64,000 nucleotides of DNA, taken from positions 1 through 64,000 of the forward strand of contig LUJQ01000003.1 of the NCBI GenBank assembly GCA_001689485.1, given 5' to 3'. Source of the stretch: Bacteroidales bacterium M6 (GTDB lineage Bacteria > Bacteroidota > Bacteroidia > Bacteroidales > Muribaculaceae). Position 1 is the stretch's first letter; each line of letters starts with the position of its first letter. The position numbers and the translations under genes are program-made. Positions 1 to 8,774 of the stretch are shown piece by piece. The notes under the pieces are model-generated. The model ran no database searches, was not told where the DNA came from, and saw nothing but the letters and a program-made list of their open reading frames with translations.

Positions 1-22
1 TAACCAGCTGAACTACCACACC
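1..22 (-). tRNA. tRNA-Asp, 5' part only, cut by window edge
   Basis: Read on the minus strand from position 22, the sequence gives a 7-base acceptor strand (GGTGTGG), then TA, then a D-arm (GTTCAGCTGGTTA). This matches the start of bacterial tRNA-Asp as I know it. The anticodon lies beyond the window, so the isotype is inferred from the 5' half alone. A good Bacteroidetes promoter lies about 100 bases upstream. Confidence 0.6.
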
Positions 23-118
23 AGGATTTGAAACTCCGGGGAAACATCTTCGCGGTGTGCTTTCTCTCAAGCTCCTCTGCGCCTTGATTGGCGTCCTGTT
101 CCCTGTCGTTTGCGTGTG

Positions 119-150
119 CAAAGTTACAACGCATTTTTGATTCCACCAAA
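119..150 (-). promoter_or_regulatory. Promoter for the tRNA transcript
   Basis: On the minus strand there is a TTTG at 147-150, a 20-base spacer and TAACTTTG at 119-126, matching the Bacteroidetes consensus TTTG-N19/20-TAnnTTTG. Transcription should start near 112 and run into the tRNA. The rest of 23-329 is AT-rich non-coding sequence between this promoter and the end of gldE; I see no other feature there. Confidence 0.6.
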
Positions 151-329
151 TTTTTCTGCAAAAAATTTCAGAAAAAGTACATTTTTTATTTCCACGAGGT
201 CAAAATGCCCCTAAAACGCCCTCAAGCCACCCTGAAAACGGGAATATCCCCACCCCTATAAGCCACCGACTTTTACAGACGGTTTATGGAAATATCTGCA
301 ATTATCCCGAAATATTTTTCGACAGCCTG

Positions 330-1604
330 TCAATCTTCCGCCGGATTGACCAGCAATTTTATCAGCTCAAGACGGTTGGCCGATTTTTCCACCACTTCGA
401 GACGGAAGCTGTCAAGCTCCACCACTTCCCCTTTGGCCGGAATCTGCCCGGTTTTGCACAGTATGTAACCCGCCAAAGTCTGATATTCGTCATCTTCAGG
501 TATATCAAGGTGGTATTTTTCGTTGATATATTCGATTTCCGTGCGGCCTGAAAACTCATATAACCCCGGCGCCAGCTCCCTTTCCACAAGCTGCACATTG
601 TCGTGTTCATCCTGGATGTCACCGAAAATCTCTTCAACAAGGTCCTCAAGCGTGACCATGCCGGCTGTGCCTCCGAACTCGTCGATAATAATCGCAATAG
701 AGCGTTTTTCAGCCAGCAGGCGCCGCATCATTTTATTTGCCATCAAGGTTTCAGGGGCAAAGACCACAGGCTTGAGACATTCCCTCCATTCACAACCGGG
801 GGTGAACAGCTCACTGACATGGATATAGCCGAGAACGTTGTCGATATCCCCCCGGTAGACAATGATTTTTGAACGCCCTGATTCGGTAAACAGCTCGCTA
901 AGATGCCCGGTAGTGGTGTCGTCGATGTCAACCGCCACAATCTCGTTGCGCGGCGTCATGCAATCGCGCAGATGGGTGGTGGAAAAATCGAGTGCGTTAT
1001 GGAATATCTTCACCTCGTTTTCAACCTCGGCCTGCTCGTCGGCCTGCTCGTCGATGGTCTGCTCTATATAGTCGTTGAGATCGCCAAGCGATATGGCCCC
1101 TAGCTGGGGAGTGCGGTTCGGAACCCCGAACATGCGCATCAGCAAGCCTGAAAGCCAGGTTGTGAAAAGCGACACGGGGTACAGGATATAGTAAATCACC
1201 GCCATCATAGGGGCGAAGAATTTCAGCGACCTGTTAGGGTTGATGCGGAAAACCGATTTCGGGAAAAACTCGCCGGTGAGCAATATCACCCCTGTTGAAA
1301 CCAGGGTCTGTGCAATCAGCACGAAAGCCTGGTTGGGACATACGGTGATGAGCCACGGCTCAAGCATTTTTGCCGCGCCCATACCGTAGATTACAAGCAT
1401 TATGTTGTTACCCACAAGGATTGTGGAAATGAAAAATTCCGAACGGGAATAGAACGTGTTAAGCACACGCCCCACGAATCCCCCTTTCTGCACATCGAGT
1501 TCGACCCGCACACGGTCGGAGGTTACAAAAGCTATTTCAATTCCGGAAAAGAGCGCCGAAAACGCAAGAGAAATCAATGTTATGATCAGCCAGGAGGTAT
1601 CCAC
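330..1604 (-). CDS. gldE: GldE/CorC-type CBS-domain membrane protein
   Basis: This 424-residue protein has the layout of the HlyC/CorC (CNNM) family called GldE in Bacteroidetes. An N-terminal DUF21 region with about four hydrophobic segments (roughly residues 1-160) is followed by two CBS domains from about residue 210 and a CorC/HlyC C-terminal domain from about 340. The start is GTG at 1604; no better ATG precedes the conserved first helix. GldE was named from gliding genetics in Flavobacterium, but non-gliding Bacteroidales also carry it, and family members are linked to magnesium or cobalt efflux. It is the last gene of a minus-strand run coaX, outer-membrane protein, lptC, gldE. Function here is by family only. 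Confidence 0.85.
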   Translation of the reverse strand: MDTSWLIITLISLAFSALFSGIEIAFVTSDRVRVELDVQKGGFVGRVLNTFYSRSEFFISTILVGNNIMLVIYGMGAAKMLEPWLITVCPNQAFVLIAQTLVSTGVILLTGEFFPKSVFRINPNRSLKFFAPMMAVIYYILYPVSLFTTWLSGLLMRMFGVPNRTPQLGAISLGDLNDYIEQTIDEQADEQAEVENEVKIFHNALDFSTTHLRDCMTPRNEIVAVDIDDTTTGHLSELFTESGRSKIIVYRGDIDNVLGYIHVSELFTPGCEWRECLKPVVFAPETLMANKMMRRLLAEKRSIAIIIDEFGGTAGMVTLEDLVEEIFGDIQDEHDNVQLVERELAPGLYEFSGRTEIEYINEKYHLDIPEDDEYQTLAGYILCKTGQIPAKGEVVELDSFRLEVVEKSANRLELIKLLVNPAED

Positions 1605-1730
1605 TGCCGGGTGTTGTGATTTTGTTAGTTATAATGAAATGGTGGTTGGCAATAATCGAATTCCAGACATTCCACAGGCATTATGGCCACGCATGGAGGC
1701 AAAGCCTTGTAAAAACGCCTTCAAAAGCGG

Positions 1731-2405
1731 TCAATGTGTCGTAACCGGTTTCAGCATGGTGCCGCCGGGCGCAGGGGCTGCCGCTGGCGACACGGTTGCC
1801 GTAGGCACAGTGTCATTGGCAGGTGCACCGCCCCGTTTCCCGCCGCCGTCTGACACAAAATCGCCGGTCGGGAAGATTCCCGAAGGGTTCTTAATCGTAT
1901 AGGAGGTCATGGTTTCGTTCGAGACAAACCCGTAACCCTCGATAATGCGGTCGGCACGCTCTATGTGTATAAAGGAATCGGAATATACTTTGTGTGTGTT
2001 CTGGTCCCAGAAAAGCTGCTGGGTAAGGAACCTGTCGCCGTCGATGTTCCGCATCCTTACATTGCGGTCAAACTGCCACAGTTTTTTTGCGCTGTAGTAG
2101 GTGGCCGTGTCAGATGTAAATGTGCCGGTCTCCTGCAAGCTGTCGTTGAACTGCACTATGAACATCCCGTCGGGAAAGCTCCAATGCGGCTCGCGCGCCT
2201 CCTCGAACATCAGCCACAACGGTGTTGTGATATGATAACGTGTATAACCCGAATCGGAAATCAGGGTCGACACGTTGATGGTGCGCATCGTAGGGAATGT
2301 CTCGGGGTCGGCCGAGATGGCTATAGTCTCCCTCTTGTCGTCGGCGCAGGCACAGGCCAAAGCCGCGACAACGGTTGCCGCAATCATAAACGGCAAGAAC
2401 CGCAT
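1731..2405 (-). CDS. lptC: LPS export protein LptC (periplasmic bridge component)
   Basis: A 224-residue protein that matches LptC, the inner-membrane-anchored periplasmic component that passes lipopolysaccharide from LptB2FG towards LptA/LptD. It has a hydrophobic N-terminus ending in ACACADD, probably a signal anchor or atypical lipobox, then the repeating beta-jellyroll pattern of LptC/OstA-like domains. The C-terminal 40 residues are rich in Gly, Ala and Pro and look disordered. I chose ATG 2405; a GTG at 2432 would add nine residues. It lies 126 bases upstream of gldE and 81 bases after the outer-membrane protein gene. Confidence 0.75.
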   Translation of the reverse strand: MRFLPFMIAATVVAALACACADDKRETIAISADPETFPTMRTINVSTLISDSGYTRYHITTPLWLMFEEAREPHWSFPDGMFIVQFNDSLQETGTFTSDTATYYSAKKLWQFDRNVRMRNIDGDRFLTQQLFWDQNTHKVYSDSFIHIERADRIIEGYGFVSNETMTSYTIKNPSGIFPTGDFVSDGGGKRGGAPANDTVPTATVSPAAAPAPGGTMLKPVTTH

Positions 2406-2486
2406 TCCCGATACACGTTTGATATTCCTCACCTGCCTAGGGGTCTATTCGCATCCACCTTGTCGAACTGACTGCCGCCGCCGTTA

Positions 2487-3731
2487 TCAACGCAGCTTGT
2501 TGGTATAGAACCAAAGCTGGTTGAAATTCAAGCCGAGGGTCACCACGAAATAGTTTTCCTTGACCAGCGGTTGCGGGCTGGCCTGGCGGTTACGGTATTC
2601 CAAACTGAGGTTTACCATGGTTTTCGCAGCCGGTGCCGGAAGGCCGAAACCGATGCTTACGCCCTTTTCGCGCACGCTGTTGTCGCCTACCTTTATATAA
2701 TCGTTGCAATAGAAGGCACCGAGACGGTAATTGATGCGCTGCGCCCAGCTGCCTCGCGGGCGGTTTACGAATTCCAGGCCGAACCCTACACGCCAGCGGT
2801 CGTTGAAACGGTTTTGATTGTCAAAACCTTCGATGGTTGCGAATTTCGCATTTTTCCAAGGCTGGTAGGTGAAATCCACTTCGGCCATAAGGCGGTTCTG
2901 CCATTTATAGGAGATACCCGCGCCCCATGTCTCAGGCATCTCGGCATTCCCTTTGAGGCTTATGTTGGCAATGGTGTCGGGTTCCTGGTCGGCACTGACA
3001 TCATATTTCACGCCATACGTATGGCCTCGGAACGATTTTTTCGGCGAATACACCGCACCGATTGTCAGCTCATGGTCGGGGGTCAGCTTCCGGCCATACT
3101 GCAAGCCGAAACGCAGGTTATAGTCACGCACCTCTATCACACGCTCGAAAAGCGCCGTCGATGACGACGAGGTGTAGACATATGTGTCGTTGATAAGCGT
3201 GCCGAACAGGTAGCTTACGTTGAAACCGAGAGTGAACCCGTTGAAAGGCTTGGCACCGAAACCTACATAAAGCTGGTTAAGGCCGCCGGAACCGGTGCGT
3301 GAGTTGGTGCCGTTCACAATTTCGTCGCCGAAGCTGTAGCCCACTTCCGAATACGGCATCAAGCCTGCCGACGCCCCGAGCCATTTGGTCAGCGGCACCT
3401 GCATGGTGATATAGTCAAGGCCGCCCGTAAAATTCGTGCCGCCCGATTCGCCTTCGGTGGTTCTCAACGTTTTAAGATTGACAGCCATATCGAAAAGGAA
3501 GGTCAGTGAATCGATGGCGGCATAACTGGCGGGGTTCATGAAATTGATCTGGCGCCCTGAACGCATGGCATATCCCACCCCGCCCATGCCTCGCTGCATG
3601 GCGTTCGACTGCTCCGAGAGCATGCCATAACCGAATCGGGAATAAGGTGTAACTGTAGAGTTCTGCGCCCAAATGGCCGGGACGGTTGCCACCAACATGA
3701 GCAACCCGGTAATCAGTTTATTTATTTTCAT
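2487..3731 (-). CDS. Outer-membrane beta-barrel protein, function unknown
   Basis: A 414-residue protein with a clear signal peptide (residues 1-22, cleavage after AIWA-Q). It has the alternating aromatic/glycine beta-strand pattern of an outer-membrane barrel, with motifs such as YSRFGYG near the start and GMGGVGYA around residue 50. The overall pattern recalls FadL/OmpP1-like proteins common in Bacteroidales. Its start overlaps the 3' end of coaX by 14 bases, so the two are probably translated from one mRNA, followed by lptC. Proximity to lptC suggests an envelope role, but no substrate can be named. Confidence 0.7.
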   Translation of the reverse strand: MKINKLITGLLMLVATVPAIWAQNSTVTPYSRFGYGMLSEQSNAMQRGMGGVGYAMRSGRQINFMNPASYAAIDSLTFLFDMAVNLKTLRTTEGESGGTNFTGGLDYITMQVPLTKWLGASAGLMPYSEVGYSFGDEIVNGTNSRTGSGGLNQLYVGFGAKPFNGFTLGFNVSYLFGTLINDTYVYTSSSSTALFERVIEVRDYNLRFGLQYGRKLTPDHELTIGAVYSPKKSFRGHTYGVKYDVSADQEPDTIANISLKGNAEMPETWGAGISYKWQNRLMAEVDFTYQPWKNAKFATIEGFDNQNRFNDRWRVGFGLEFVNRPRGSWAQRINYRLGAFYCNDYIKVGDNSVREKGVSIGFGLPAPAAKTMVNLSLEYRNRQASPQPLVKENYFVVTLGLNFNQLWFYTNKLR

Positions 3732-4443
3732 TATAAAGTAAGATGCTTAACAGCCCTTTTGTGACCAGGCATTTTTCAACGGTCACAGGGAAATCAAGGA
3801 ATTTGCTGACATGGTGGGCCCACCCGCCGGTAAGCACGACTTGGGAATGCTCCGGCAACATCGAGCGGTAATATGCAATTTCCGCCACTACACCGCGCAC
3901 CGCACCGGCACGCATCGCCGTTGCCGTGTCGAACCCGATCAGCGGCGTTTCACCATATCCCCCCACCTGCGGCAGGCGTGCAGTGAAACTGTTGAGCGAA
4001 CGGAGCCGCATCCCGATGCCGGGGGCGATGTTACCCCCACGGAAATGCCCGTCGGCACTTACCACGTCGTAGGTTACGGCGGTACCCATATCGACAACCA
4101 GCGACGCCTCACCGGGGAAAAGGCTCCACGCCCCCACTGCGGCGGCAATGCGGTCCTCACCAAGCGTTTGCGGCGTGGCATAGTCGATAACCAGCGGCAG
4201 GGGCATCTCGAAGTTCACCTCGCGGGCATCGACACCCTGCGTAACAAGCCATTGTGCCATACGGCGGCCGTTGCCGGTCACCGAACAGCATAGGGCACGT
4301 TCCGGATGGAAACGCCCCACCATTTTCACCAGATGCTGGCGGGTAAGCTCCTTCATCGTTTCCTGTTCGACGAGGTTGCCACCCTCCCATATGGCAATCT
4401 TGGCCGAGCTGTTACCCTGGTCGATGGTTAAATTCAAGCCCAT
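3718..4443 (-). CDS. coaX: Type III pantothenate kinase CoaX
   Basis: CoaX phosphorylates pantothenate in the first committed step of coenzyme A synthesis. The 241-residue protein shows the ASKHA-fold signatures: DQGNSSAK near residue 9 (phosphate-binding loop), VDMGTAVTYD in the middle and GGNIAPGI shortly after. Length is normal. A TAATTTTG promoter box lies at 4452-4459, only eight bases before the ATG, so the mRNA leader may be extremely short. It is first in the coaX to gldE run. Confidence 0.92.
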   Translation of the reverse strand: MGLNLTIDQGNSSAKIAIWEGGNLVEQETMKELTRQHLVKMVGRFHPERALCCSVTGNGRRMAQWLVTQGVDAREVNFEMPLPLVIDYATPQTLGEDRIAAAVGAWSLFPGEASLVVDMGTAVTYDVVSADGHFRGGNIAPGIGMRLRSLNSFTARLPQVGGYGETPLIGFDTATAMRAGAVRGVVAEIAYYRSMLPEHSQVVLTGGWAHHVSKFLDFPVTVEKCLVTKGLLSILLYNENK

Positions 4444-4525
4444 AATCGGGGCAAAATTACAAAAACCTACTAAATAATCGCTTACGCGCTTACATAAAAT
4501 TTTCTAAATCCCACCGGGGCGGATG

Positions 4526-5008
4526 TCAGGCAGGATAATCCAGGTTGCCTGGGGCCGGACACCGAAGAACCTCGTCAAGATAGCGGGCTGCCTCACGGCG
4601 TGCACCGGCAAGATCCATAAACGAGTAATTCCCGCAATCACGCGGCGTGGCACCGGGCACCTCACCGTCAAATCCGGCAACAAAACCCATCATGTCGCGC
4701 AACAGCGGCAGGATGTCGGCAGGCTCGAGCCTGCCCGACAGGATGAGGTAATTGCCCGTGCAGCAACCCATAGGCCCCCAGTAAACCACGCGGTCCTTCC
4801 AGTCCGGACGGTTACGCAGATAGGTGGCGGCCAGATGCTCCATGGCATGGAGCGTTTCGGGAGTCAGAGCCTCCTGGCGGTTAGGCTCGGTCATGCGGAT
4901 ATCGAAAGTCGTTATAATATCGCCCGAAGGGGTGACATCGCGACGGCTCACATAAACCCCGCGGAGCAACCGCAGGTGGTCGACTTGAAAACTTGCAATT
5001 TTTTCCAT
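4526..5008 (-). CDS. luxS: S-ribosylhomocysteine lyase LuxS
   Basis: LuxS splits S-ribosylhomocysteine into homocysteine and the autoinducer-2 precursor DPD. The 160-residue protein keeps the metal site: H54 and H58 in HAMEH, and C125 in the PRDCGNYS motif. The catalytic cysteine is C82 in GCCTG, and E57 is present. I chose ATG 5008 because it gives the standard family length; upstream in-frame codons run into mtnN. It follows mtnN by 40 bases on the same strand, so the two-step pathway from S-adenosylhomocysteine is encoded together. Confidence 0.95.
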   Translation of the reverse strand: MEKIASFQVDHLRLLRGVYVSRRDVTPSGDIITTFDIRMTEPNRQEALTPETLHAMEHLAATYLRNRPDWKDRVVYWGPMGCCTGNYLILSGRLEPADILPLLRDMMGFVAGFDGEVPGATPRDCGNYSFMDLAGARREAARYLDEVLRCPAPGNLDYPA

Positions 5009-5048
5009 AATGGCTGGTGATAACGATGACGTCAAAACGCGGGAAGCT

Positions 5049-5726
5049 TTATGCCGACAGCAACCGGCGAAGCACACCGAATGTAGATTTCGGGGCAAGC
5101 GACCAAAAGTCGCCATACTGCTGGAGATGGTTCTCGACGCCGGGGGTGTCGCTAACCACACGTATAGCAAGGAACGGCACATTCCTGAGATGGCACACCT
5201 GGGCAATCGCACCTGATTCCATATCGACGGCCACAGCCTCAGGCTGCACCCGCAACACGGCTTCAAGGTCGCCGGGGGTGGAAACAAACTTGTCGCCTGA
5301 AGCAATAAGACCTATCTTGACGTTTGGATCGGCACACAGCGACCGTATATCGAACAGCGTTGTCGCCCCTTCATAACGCTCGGGGTGCCCCTGCACCTGG
5401 CCGGGTGCATTGCCGGGGCCGCACCACACATCGTGATAGGCCACTTCACGGCCTATCACCACGTCAAGCACTCCGGCACCACCTCCGGTGCCTCCGGCTA
5501 TACCGGTGTTAATCACCGCGTCGGGGTGAAAATTCTCAATCAGGGTCAACGCTCCTACGGCGGCGTTCACCTTGCCTATGCCACACTGCATGGCCACCAC
5601 CTCGGTGTCACCGATCCGGCCTGTATGGTATTCCGTTCCGTTTAACGTGGCATGCCCTACTCCTGTCATTTCGCGCAGCAGCATGTCTAGCTCGACCTGC
5701 ATCGCCACTATAATTCCGTATTTCAT
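5049..5726 (-). CDS. mtnN: 5'-methylthioadenosine/S-adenosylhomocysteine nucleosidase
   Basis: This 225-residue PNP/UDP-family enzyme removes adenine from methylthioadenosine and S-adenosylhomocysteine, giving LuxS its substrate. Visible signatures are the N-terminal GIIVAMQVEL strand, the glycine-rich INTGIAGG loop, DMESGAIAQVC (substrate-binding Met-Glu) and VSDTPG with the catalytic Asp near the C-terminus. I chose ATG 5726 (MKYGII), which starts at the first beta strand as in the family; an in-frame upstream start would add four residues. A TAACTTTG box at 5736-5743 ends nine bases before the ATG. Confidence 0.93.
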   Translation of the reverse strand: MKYGIIVAMQVELDMLLREMTGVGHATLNGTEYHTGRIGDTEVVAMQCGIGKVNAAVGALTLIENFHPDAVINTGIAGGTGGGAGVLDVVIGREVAYHDVWCGPGNAPGQVQGHPERYEGATTLFDIRSLCADPNVKIGLIASGDKFVSTPGDLEAVLRVQPEAVAVDMESGAIAQVCHLRNVPFLAIRVVSDTPGVENHLQQYGDFWSLAPKSTFGVLRRLLSA

Positions 5727-5760
5727 AACTTGCGGCAAAGTTAAGCATTATCCATGCATA

Positions 5761-5796
5761 TTTCTACCATCGGGACTCAACAATTTGTTAATTTTG
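5761..5796 (+). promoter_or_regulatory. Promoter for the DUF308 gene
   Basis: TAATTTTG at 5789-5796 is a perfect -7 box. The upstream element is a poorer TTTC at 5761-5764 with a 24-base spacer, longer than usual. Transcription near 5802 would give a leader of about 100 bases before the ATG at 5901. Confidence 0.4.
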
Positions 5797-5900
5797 CACA
5801 TTAATATATAGACAGGAAAGAACCCATGCACAACACAAAGACGATTCATTCCCGGGATAAGGGGTATTCACTTAAATGTTCAAAACCAAAACCTCTAGTT

Positions 5901-6644
5901 ATGTCAAACAAAGGTAACGCTCTGATTTCTATTTTAATCCTCGCATTGGGGGCCGTGTTCATATGGCTCTACGACCGCGACACGCTGCCACGGAGCATAG
6001 TACTCCTGTGCGGCCTGGCATTCGTGGTGCCTGCCGTAATCAGCCTGATTTCGATGTTCATATCCCGCCGCTCCGACACGACATCGGCCGGACTCCGTTT
6101 CATCCAGCTGGTATGCGGCGTAGGCGGCCTCGGGCTTGGCCTGAGCATCATATTGCTGCCCGACATTTTCCGTCCATTGCTGATTTACCCGTTTTCAGCC
6201 CTCATGATTGTGGGTGGTGCGTTCCAGGTGTTCCAGATTTCGCACAAATACCGCCCGGTCGATTACCCGGCCTGGATGTACATCGCCCCAATCCTTATCC
6301 TTGTGGCAGGGGTGGTAGCATTATGCGTCCCGTCGCTCCACGCGCCTGAATATGAGAAATGGATAGTGCTGGCCACCGGGATTGCAGGCGTGCTTTTCGG
6401 AGCTAACGGCCTGTGCATATCCGTCCTGTCACATCGCCTGCCCCCGTTGCGCGAAGGGCATATAATTCCGCCTGTCCCCGCGCCTGTAGCAACCACACAC
6501 AGCGCCGACCCCGTTCCCGACGCCGCCACAGTCACCACCATATCAGGGGAGAGTGCCGGCACGCACAATTTCACATATGGGGATGCCGAAGGGCAGAATG
6601 AAAACCCGGCCTCAACGACGAACCGGCTCGATGCCGAACCGTAA
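5901..6644 (+). CDS. DUF308-family membrane protein
   Basis: A 247-residue integral membrane protein with about six hydrophobic helices in the first 180 residues, arranged as repeated pairs as in HdeD/DUF308 proteins. The C-terminal tail (about 70 residues) is Pro/Ala/Thr-rich and probably cytoplasmic and disordered. I chose ATG 5901 because translation from 5826 would put 25 polar residues before the first helix. The 3' end overlaps the convergent cytidylate-kinase-like gene by 33 bases. No specific function can be assigned; in E. coli HdeD relates to acid stress. Confidence 0.7.
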   Translation: MSNKGNALISILILALGAVFIWLYDRDTLPRSIVLLCGLAFVVPAVISLISMFISRRSDTTSAGLRFIQLVCGVGGLGLGLSIILLPDIFRPLLIYPFSALMIVGGAFQVFQISHKYRPVDYPAWMYIAPILILVAGVVALCVPSLHAPEYEKWIVLATGIAGVLFGANGLCISVLSHRLPPLREGHIIPPVPAPVATTHSADPVPDAATVTTISGESAGTHNFTYGDAEGQNENPASTTNRLDAEP

Positions 6645-7277
6645 CCGGATATACGCCGCAATCAGATCGCAGATATCATCCATCGGCATCAATGACGAGT
6701 CAAACGTCAGGTCGTAGGTAGCGGCGTCACCCCACTTTTTGTCAGTGTAGAAATTATAATATGCGGCACGTAATTTGTCGGTTTTCTCGGCAAGTGAACG
6801 TGCCGCTTTTTCATGCTCTTTGTCGGCACGCCCAACGATGCGCTTTATCCTCTCATCCATCGGGGCATGCACGAAAAGGCTTACCTTCGGCGACGGGTGA
6901 TCGCGCAGCACATAATCGGCAGAACGGCCCACGATAACACAGGGGCGGGTGTCGGCCAGGCCGGTAATAACATCGGTAAGGGAGTTATATATGGAATCGG
7001 TCATCATGGCCGTGCCGTTATACCATGGCAACTGCCCGTAGCCCATGGTGAATGTCAGGGAGCTGCCCATAAGGTTGGGCATACGCTCGTCATTCCGCTC
7101 GAACACCTCCTGCGACATCCCGGCACGCCGTGCGGCCTCCCCCAGGAGCTTCTTGTCATAATACTCGATTCCGAAGCGCCCGGCAATCATCTGGCCAAGC
7201 TCCCGGCCCCCGCTCCCGAACTGGCGGCCGATGGTTATAACGTAATTGCCTGTCTTATCCAATTCTCTGTTTCCCAT
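6612..7277 (-). CDS. Cytidylate kinase-like family protein
   Basis: A 221-residue P-loop protein. The N-terminus reads VITIGRQFGSGGRELG, a phosphate-binding loop of the cytidylate-kinase-like family (AAA_26) that is widespread in gut Bacteroidales and distinct from canonical Cmk. VIVGRSADYVL follows near residue 115, and the region around residues 140-165 is lysine/arginine-rich, consistent with a lid. Its substrate is unknown; a small-nucleotide kinase role is inferred from the fold. It converges on and overlaps the DUF308 gene tail by 33 bases. Confidence 0.8.
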   Translation of the reverse strand: MGNRELDKTGNYVITIGRQFGSGGRELGQMIAGRFGIEYYDKKLLGEAARRAGMSQEVFERNDERMPNLMGSSLTFTMGYGQLPWYNGTAMMTDSIYNSLTDVITGLADTRPCVIVGRSADYVLRDHPSPKVSLFVHAPMDERIKRIVGRADKEHEKAARSLAEKTDKLRAAYYNFYTDKKWGDAATYDLTFDSSLMPMDDICDLIAAYIRLRFGIEPVRR

Positions 7278-7351
7278 GGCATTGACTATTTATTGTTTTT
7301 TTTTGAAAAAACGGGGTATCCTACAGGGCATCCGATGACGACACAGCATGC

Positions 7352-8362
7352 TCACACCTCGAACCCATGGCTGCGGAACAGTTCGAAATCCTCGTCCATG
7401 CCGTTGCCGATTGTTGTCAGCATATCGCCGACCAATGCACCGTTCATGCCACCCCTGAGGATGCGCGATGTGGATTCTTTGCTCAGACGCGCCCGGCCAC
7501 CGGCAAACCTCAGGGTAAGCCCGGGAGCGACAAACCTCATCAGGGCAACAGTCAGGATAACGTCCGGCTCGCTTATAAGGGGGGTATGCTCCAACGGGGT
7601 GCCTGCAATGGGGTTCAGAAGGTTTATGGGAATCGACACAGCCCCGGCCTCGCGGGCCTCCTCGGCCATTTCAAGGCGTTGCCTCAGGGTTTCCCCCATC
7701 CCGATAATCCCCCCTGAGCACACCTCCATGCCCACCTCGCGTGCCAGGCGGATGGTGCGCAGCTTATCCTCGCGGGTATGGCTCGTGCAGAGCGACGGGA
7801 AATAGGAAGCCGCAGTCTCAAGGTTGCAATGATAGCGCCTTATCCCTGCATCATAAAGAGCCTGTAACTCTTCACGGTTCAACAGTCCCATCGAGGCGCA
7901 TAAGGAAATATCCGAGCGCTCGCGTGTCTTTTGATAAAGCTCGCAGAACCGGCGTATATCGTTCATGGCCACTTTCCGGCCGGAGCAAACTATCGACAGC
8001 CGTTTCACACCCCTGGCACTGTTGCGGTCGACCATGTCAAAATACTCCTGTTCATCGATGAAATCATATTCACGGCACCCTGTATGGTGGGAAGCCGCCT
8101 GCGAACACCACTTGCAATTCTCGGTGCAACGCCCCGAACGGCCGTTGACAATCGAACATGTGTCGATGGTATCCCCCTCCAAGGCACGACGCACCTCGTC
8201 GGCTGCATCGCAAATCGCATCAAGGTTCCGCTGGGCTTCGGCATCAAGGAATTCGCCGTTATTCAAAGGCACGCATCCGGCAAGGCGGATGCAGTCGTCA
8301 ACCGATGCCGGAATCCCTTTAATGGCATCGGATTTTATTTTTTCAAGCAATGTTATTGACAT
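7352..8362 (-). CDS. bioB: Biotin synthase BioB
   Basis: BioB is a radical SAM enzyme that inserts sulfur into dethiobiotin in the last step of biotin synthesis. The 336-residue protein has the CxxxCxxC cluster motif (GRCTENCKWCSQ, near residue 65), the YHCNLETA segment and the VCSGGIIGMGE motif, as well as the C-terminal arginine-rich barrel end. No other biotin gene lies in the window, so it stands alone here. A TAAATTTG box at 8423-8430 on the minus strand could be its promoter, although the CAAA (TTTG) at 8454-8457 gives a long 23-base spacer. Confidence 0.93.
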   Translation of the reverse strand: MSITLLEKIKSDAIKGIPASVDDCIRLAGCVPLNNGEFLDAEAQRNLDAICDAADEVRRALEGDTIDTCSIVNGRSGRCTENCKWCSQAASHHTGCREYDFIDEQEYFDMVDRNSARGVKRLSIVCSGRKVAMNDIRRFCELYQKTRERSDISLCASMGLLNREELQALYDAGIRRYHCNLETAASYFPSLCTSHTREDKLRTIRLAREVGMEVCSGGIIGMGETLRQRLEMAEEAREAGAVSIPINLLNPIAGTPLEHTPLISEPDVILTVALMRFVAPGLTLRFAGGRARLSKESTSRILRGGMNGALVGDMLTTIGNGMDEDFELFRSHGFEV

Positions 8363-8521
8363 CGGATATATTTTTCTAATACTGGAAGCGCAACATCTTT
8401 CAAAAGATGAGCGAGTTCACAGCAAATTTAAAACATTTTCCCGAAAAGAATCCCAAATAAGGCATAGAAGTGATATAATCTCAAGAAAATACCTTTATGA
8501 CGCGTAAATTTCGTGAATCGT

Positions 8522-8552
8522 TTTGCCGGTTCGGGAAAAAGCACTACCTTTG
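8522..8552 (+). promoter_or_regulatory. Promoter of the SRP RNA
   Basis: TTTG at 8522-8525, a 19-base spacer and TACCTTTG at 8545-8552 give a perfect Bacteroidetes promoter. The first base of the folded RNA is six bases further on. This is the clearest promoter in the window and helps calibrate the others. Confidence 0.85.
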
Positions 8553-8556
8553 TGGC

Positions 8557-8660
8557 CGGGTAAGTCCTACACGGCCAGCTCCCCCTGAACTCCGCCAGGT
8601 CTTGATCGAAGCAACGGTAGGGGGTCGTAGCGGCGCGATGTAGTCAGCTTACCCTTTTTT
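8557..8660 (+). ncRNA. ffs: Signal recognition particle RNA (4.5S-type)
   Basis: The region folds end to end: GGGTAAG at 8558-8564 pairs with CTTACCC at 8648-8654, followed by a T6 run ending at 8660. Inside are the conserved SRP domain IV elements (CCAGGTC before the loop and GAAGCAACGG after it) and the GCGGCGCGATGTAGTC strand. The RNA binds Ffh and directs signal-sequence proteins to FtsY at the membrane. The apical loop reads TTGATC closed by C8601-G8608, instead of the usual CGGAAG with its GGAA tetraloop. The remainder of 8661-8774 holds no recognisable feature. Confidence 0.88.
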
Positions 8661-8774
8661 CATACCCCTGCGCAAACATGCCGGTACATTCCCGGCCATC
8701 AAATAACGGCGCTATGTCAAAAATTGCTTTGACATAGCGCCAGTTCAATATTATATACGTGTATCAGGCCGTAA

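Noticed and set aside
22..45. A second tRNA T-arm (TTTCAAATCC on the minus strand)
   Set aside because: The flanking bases do not pair into a T-stem and no acceptor stem is found.
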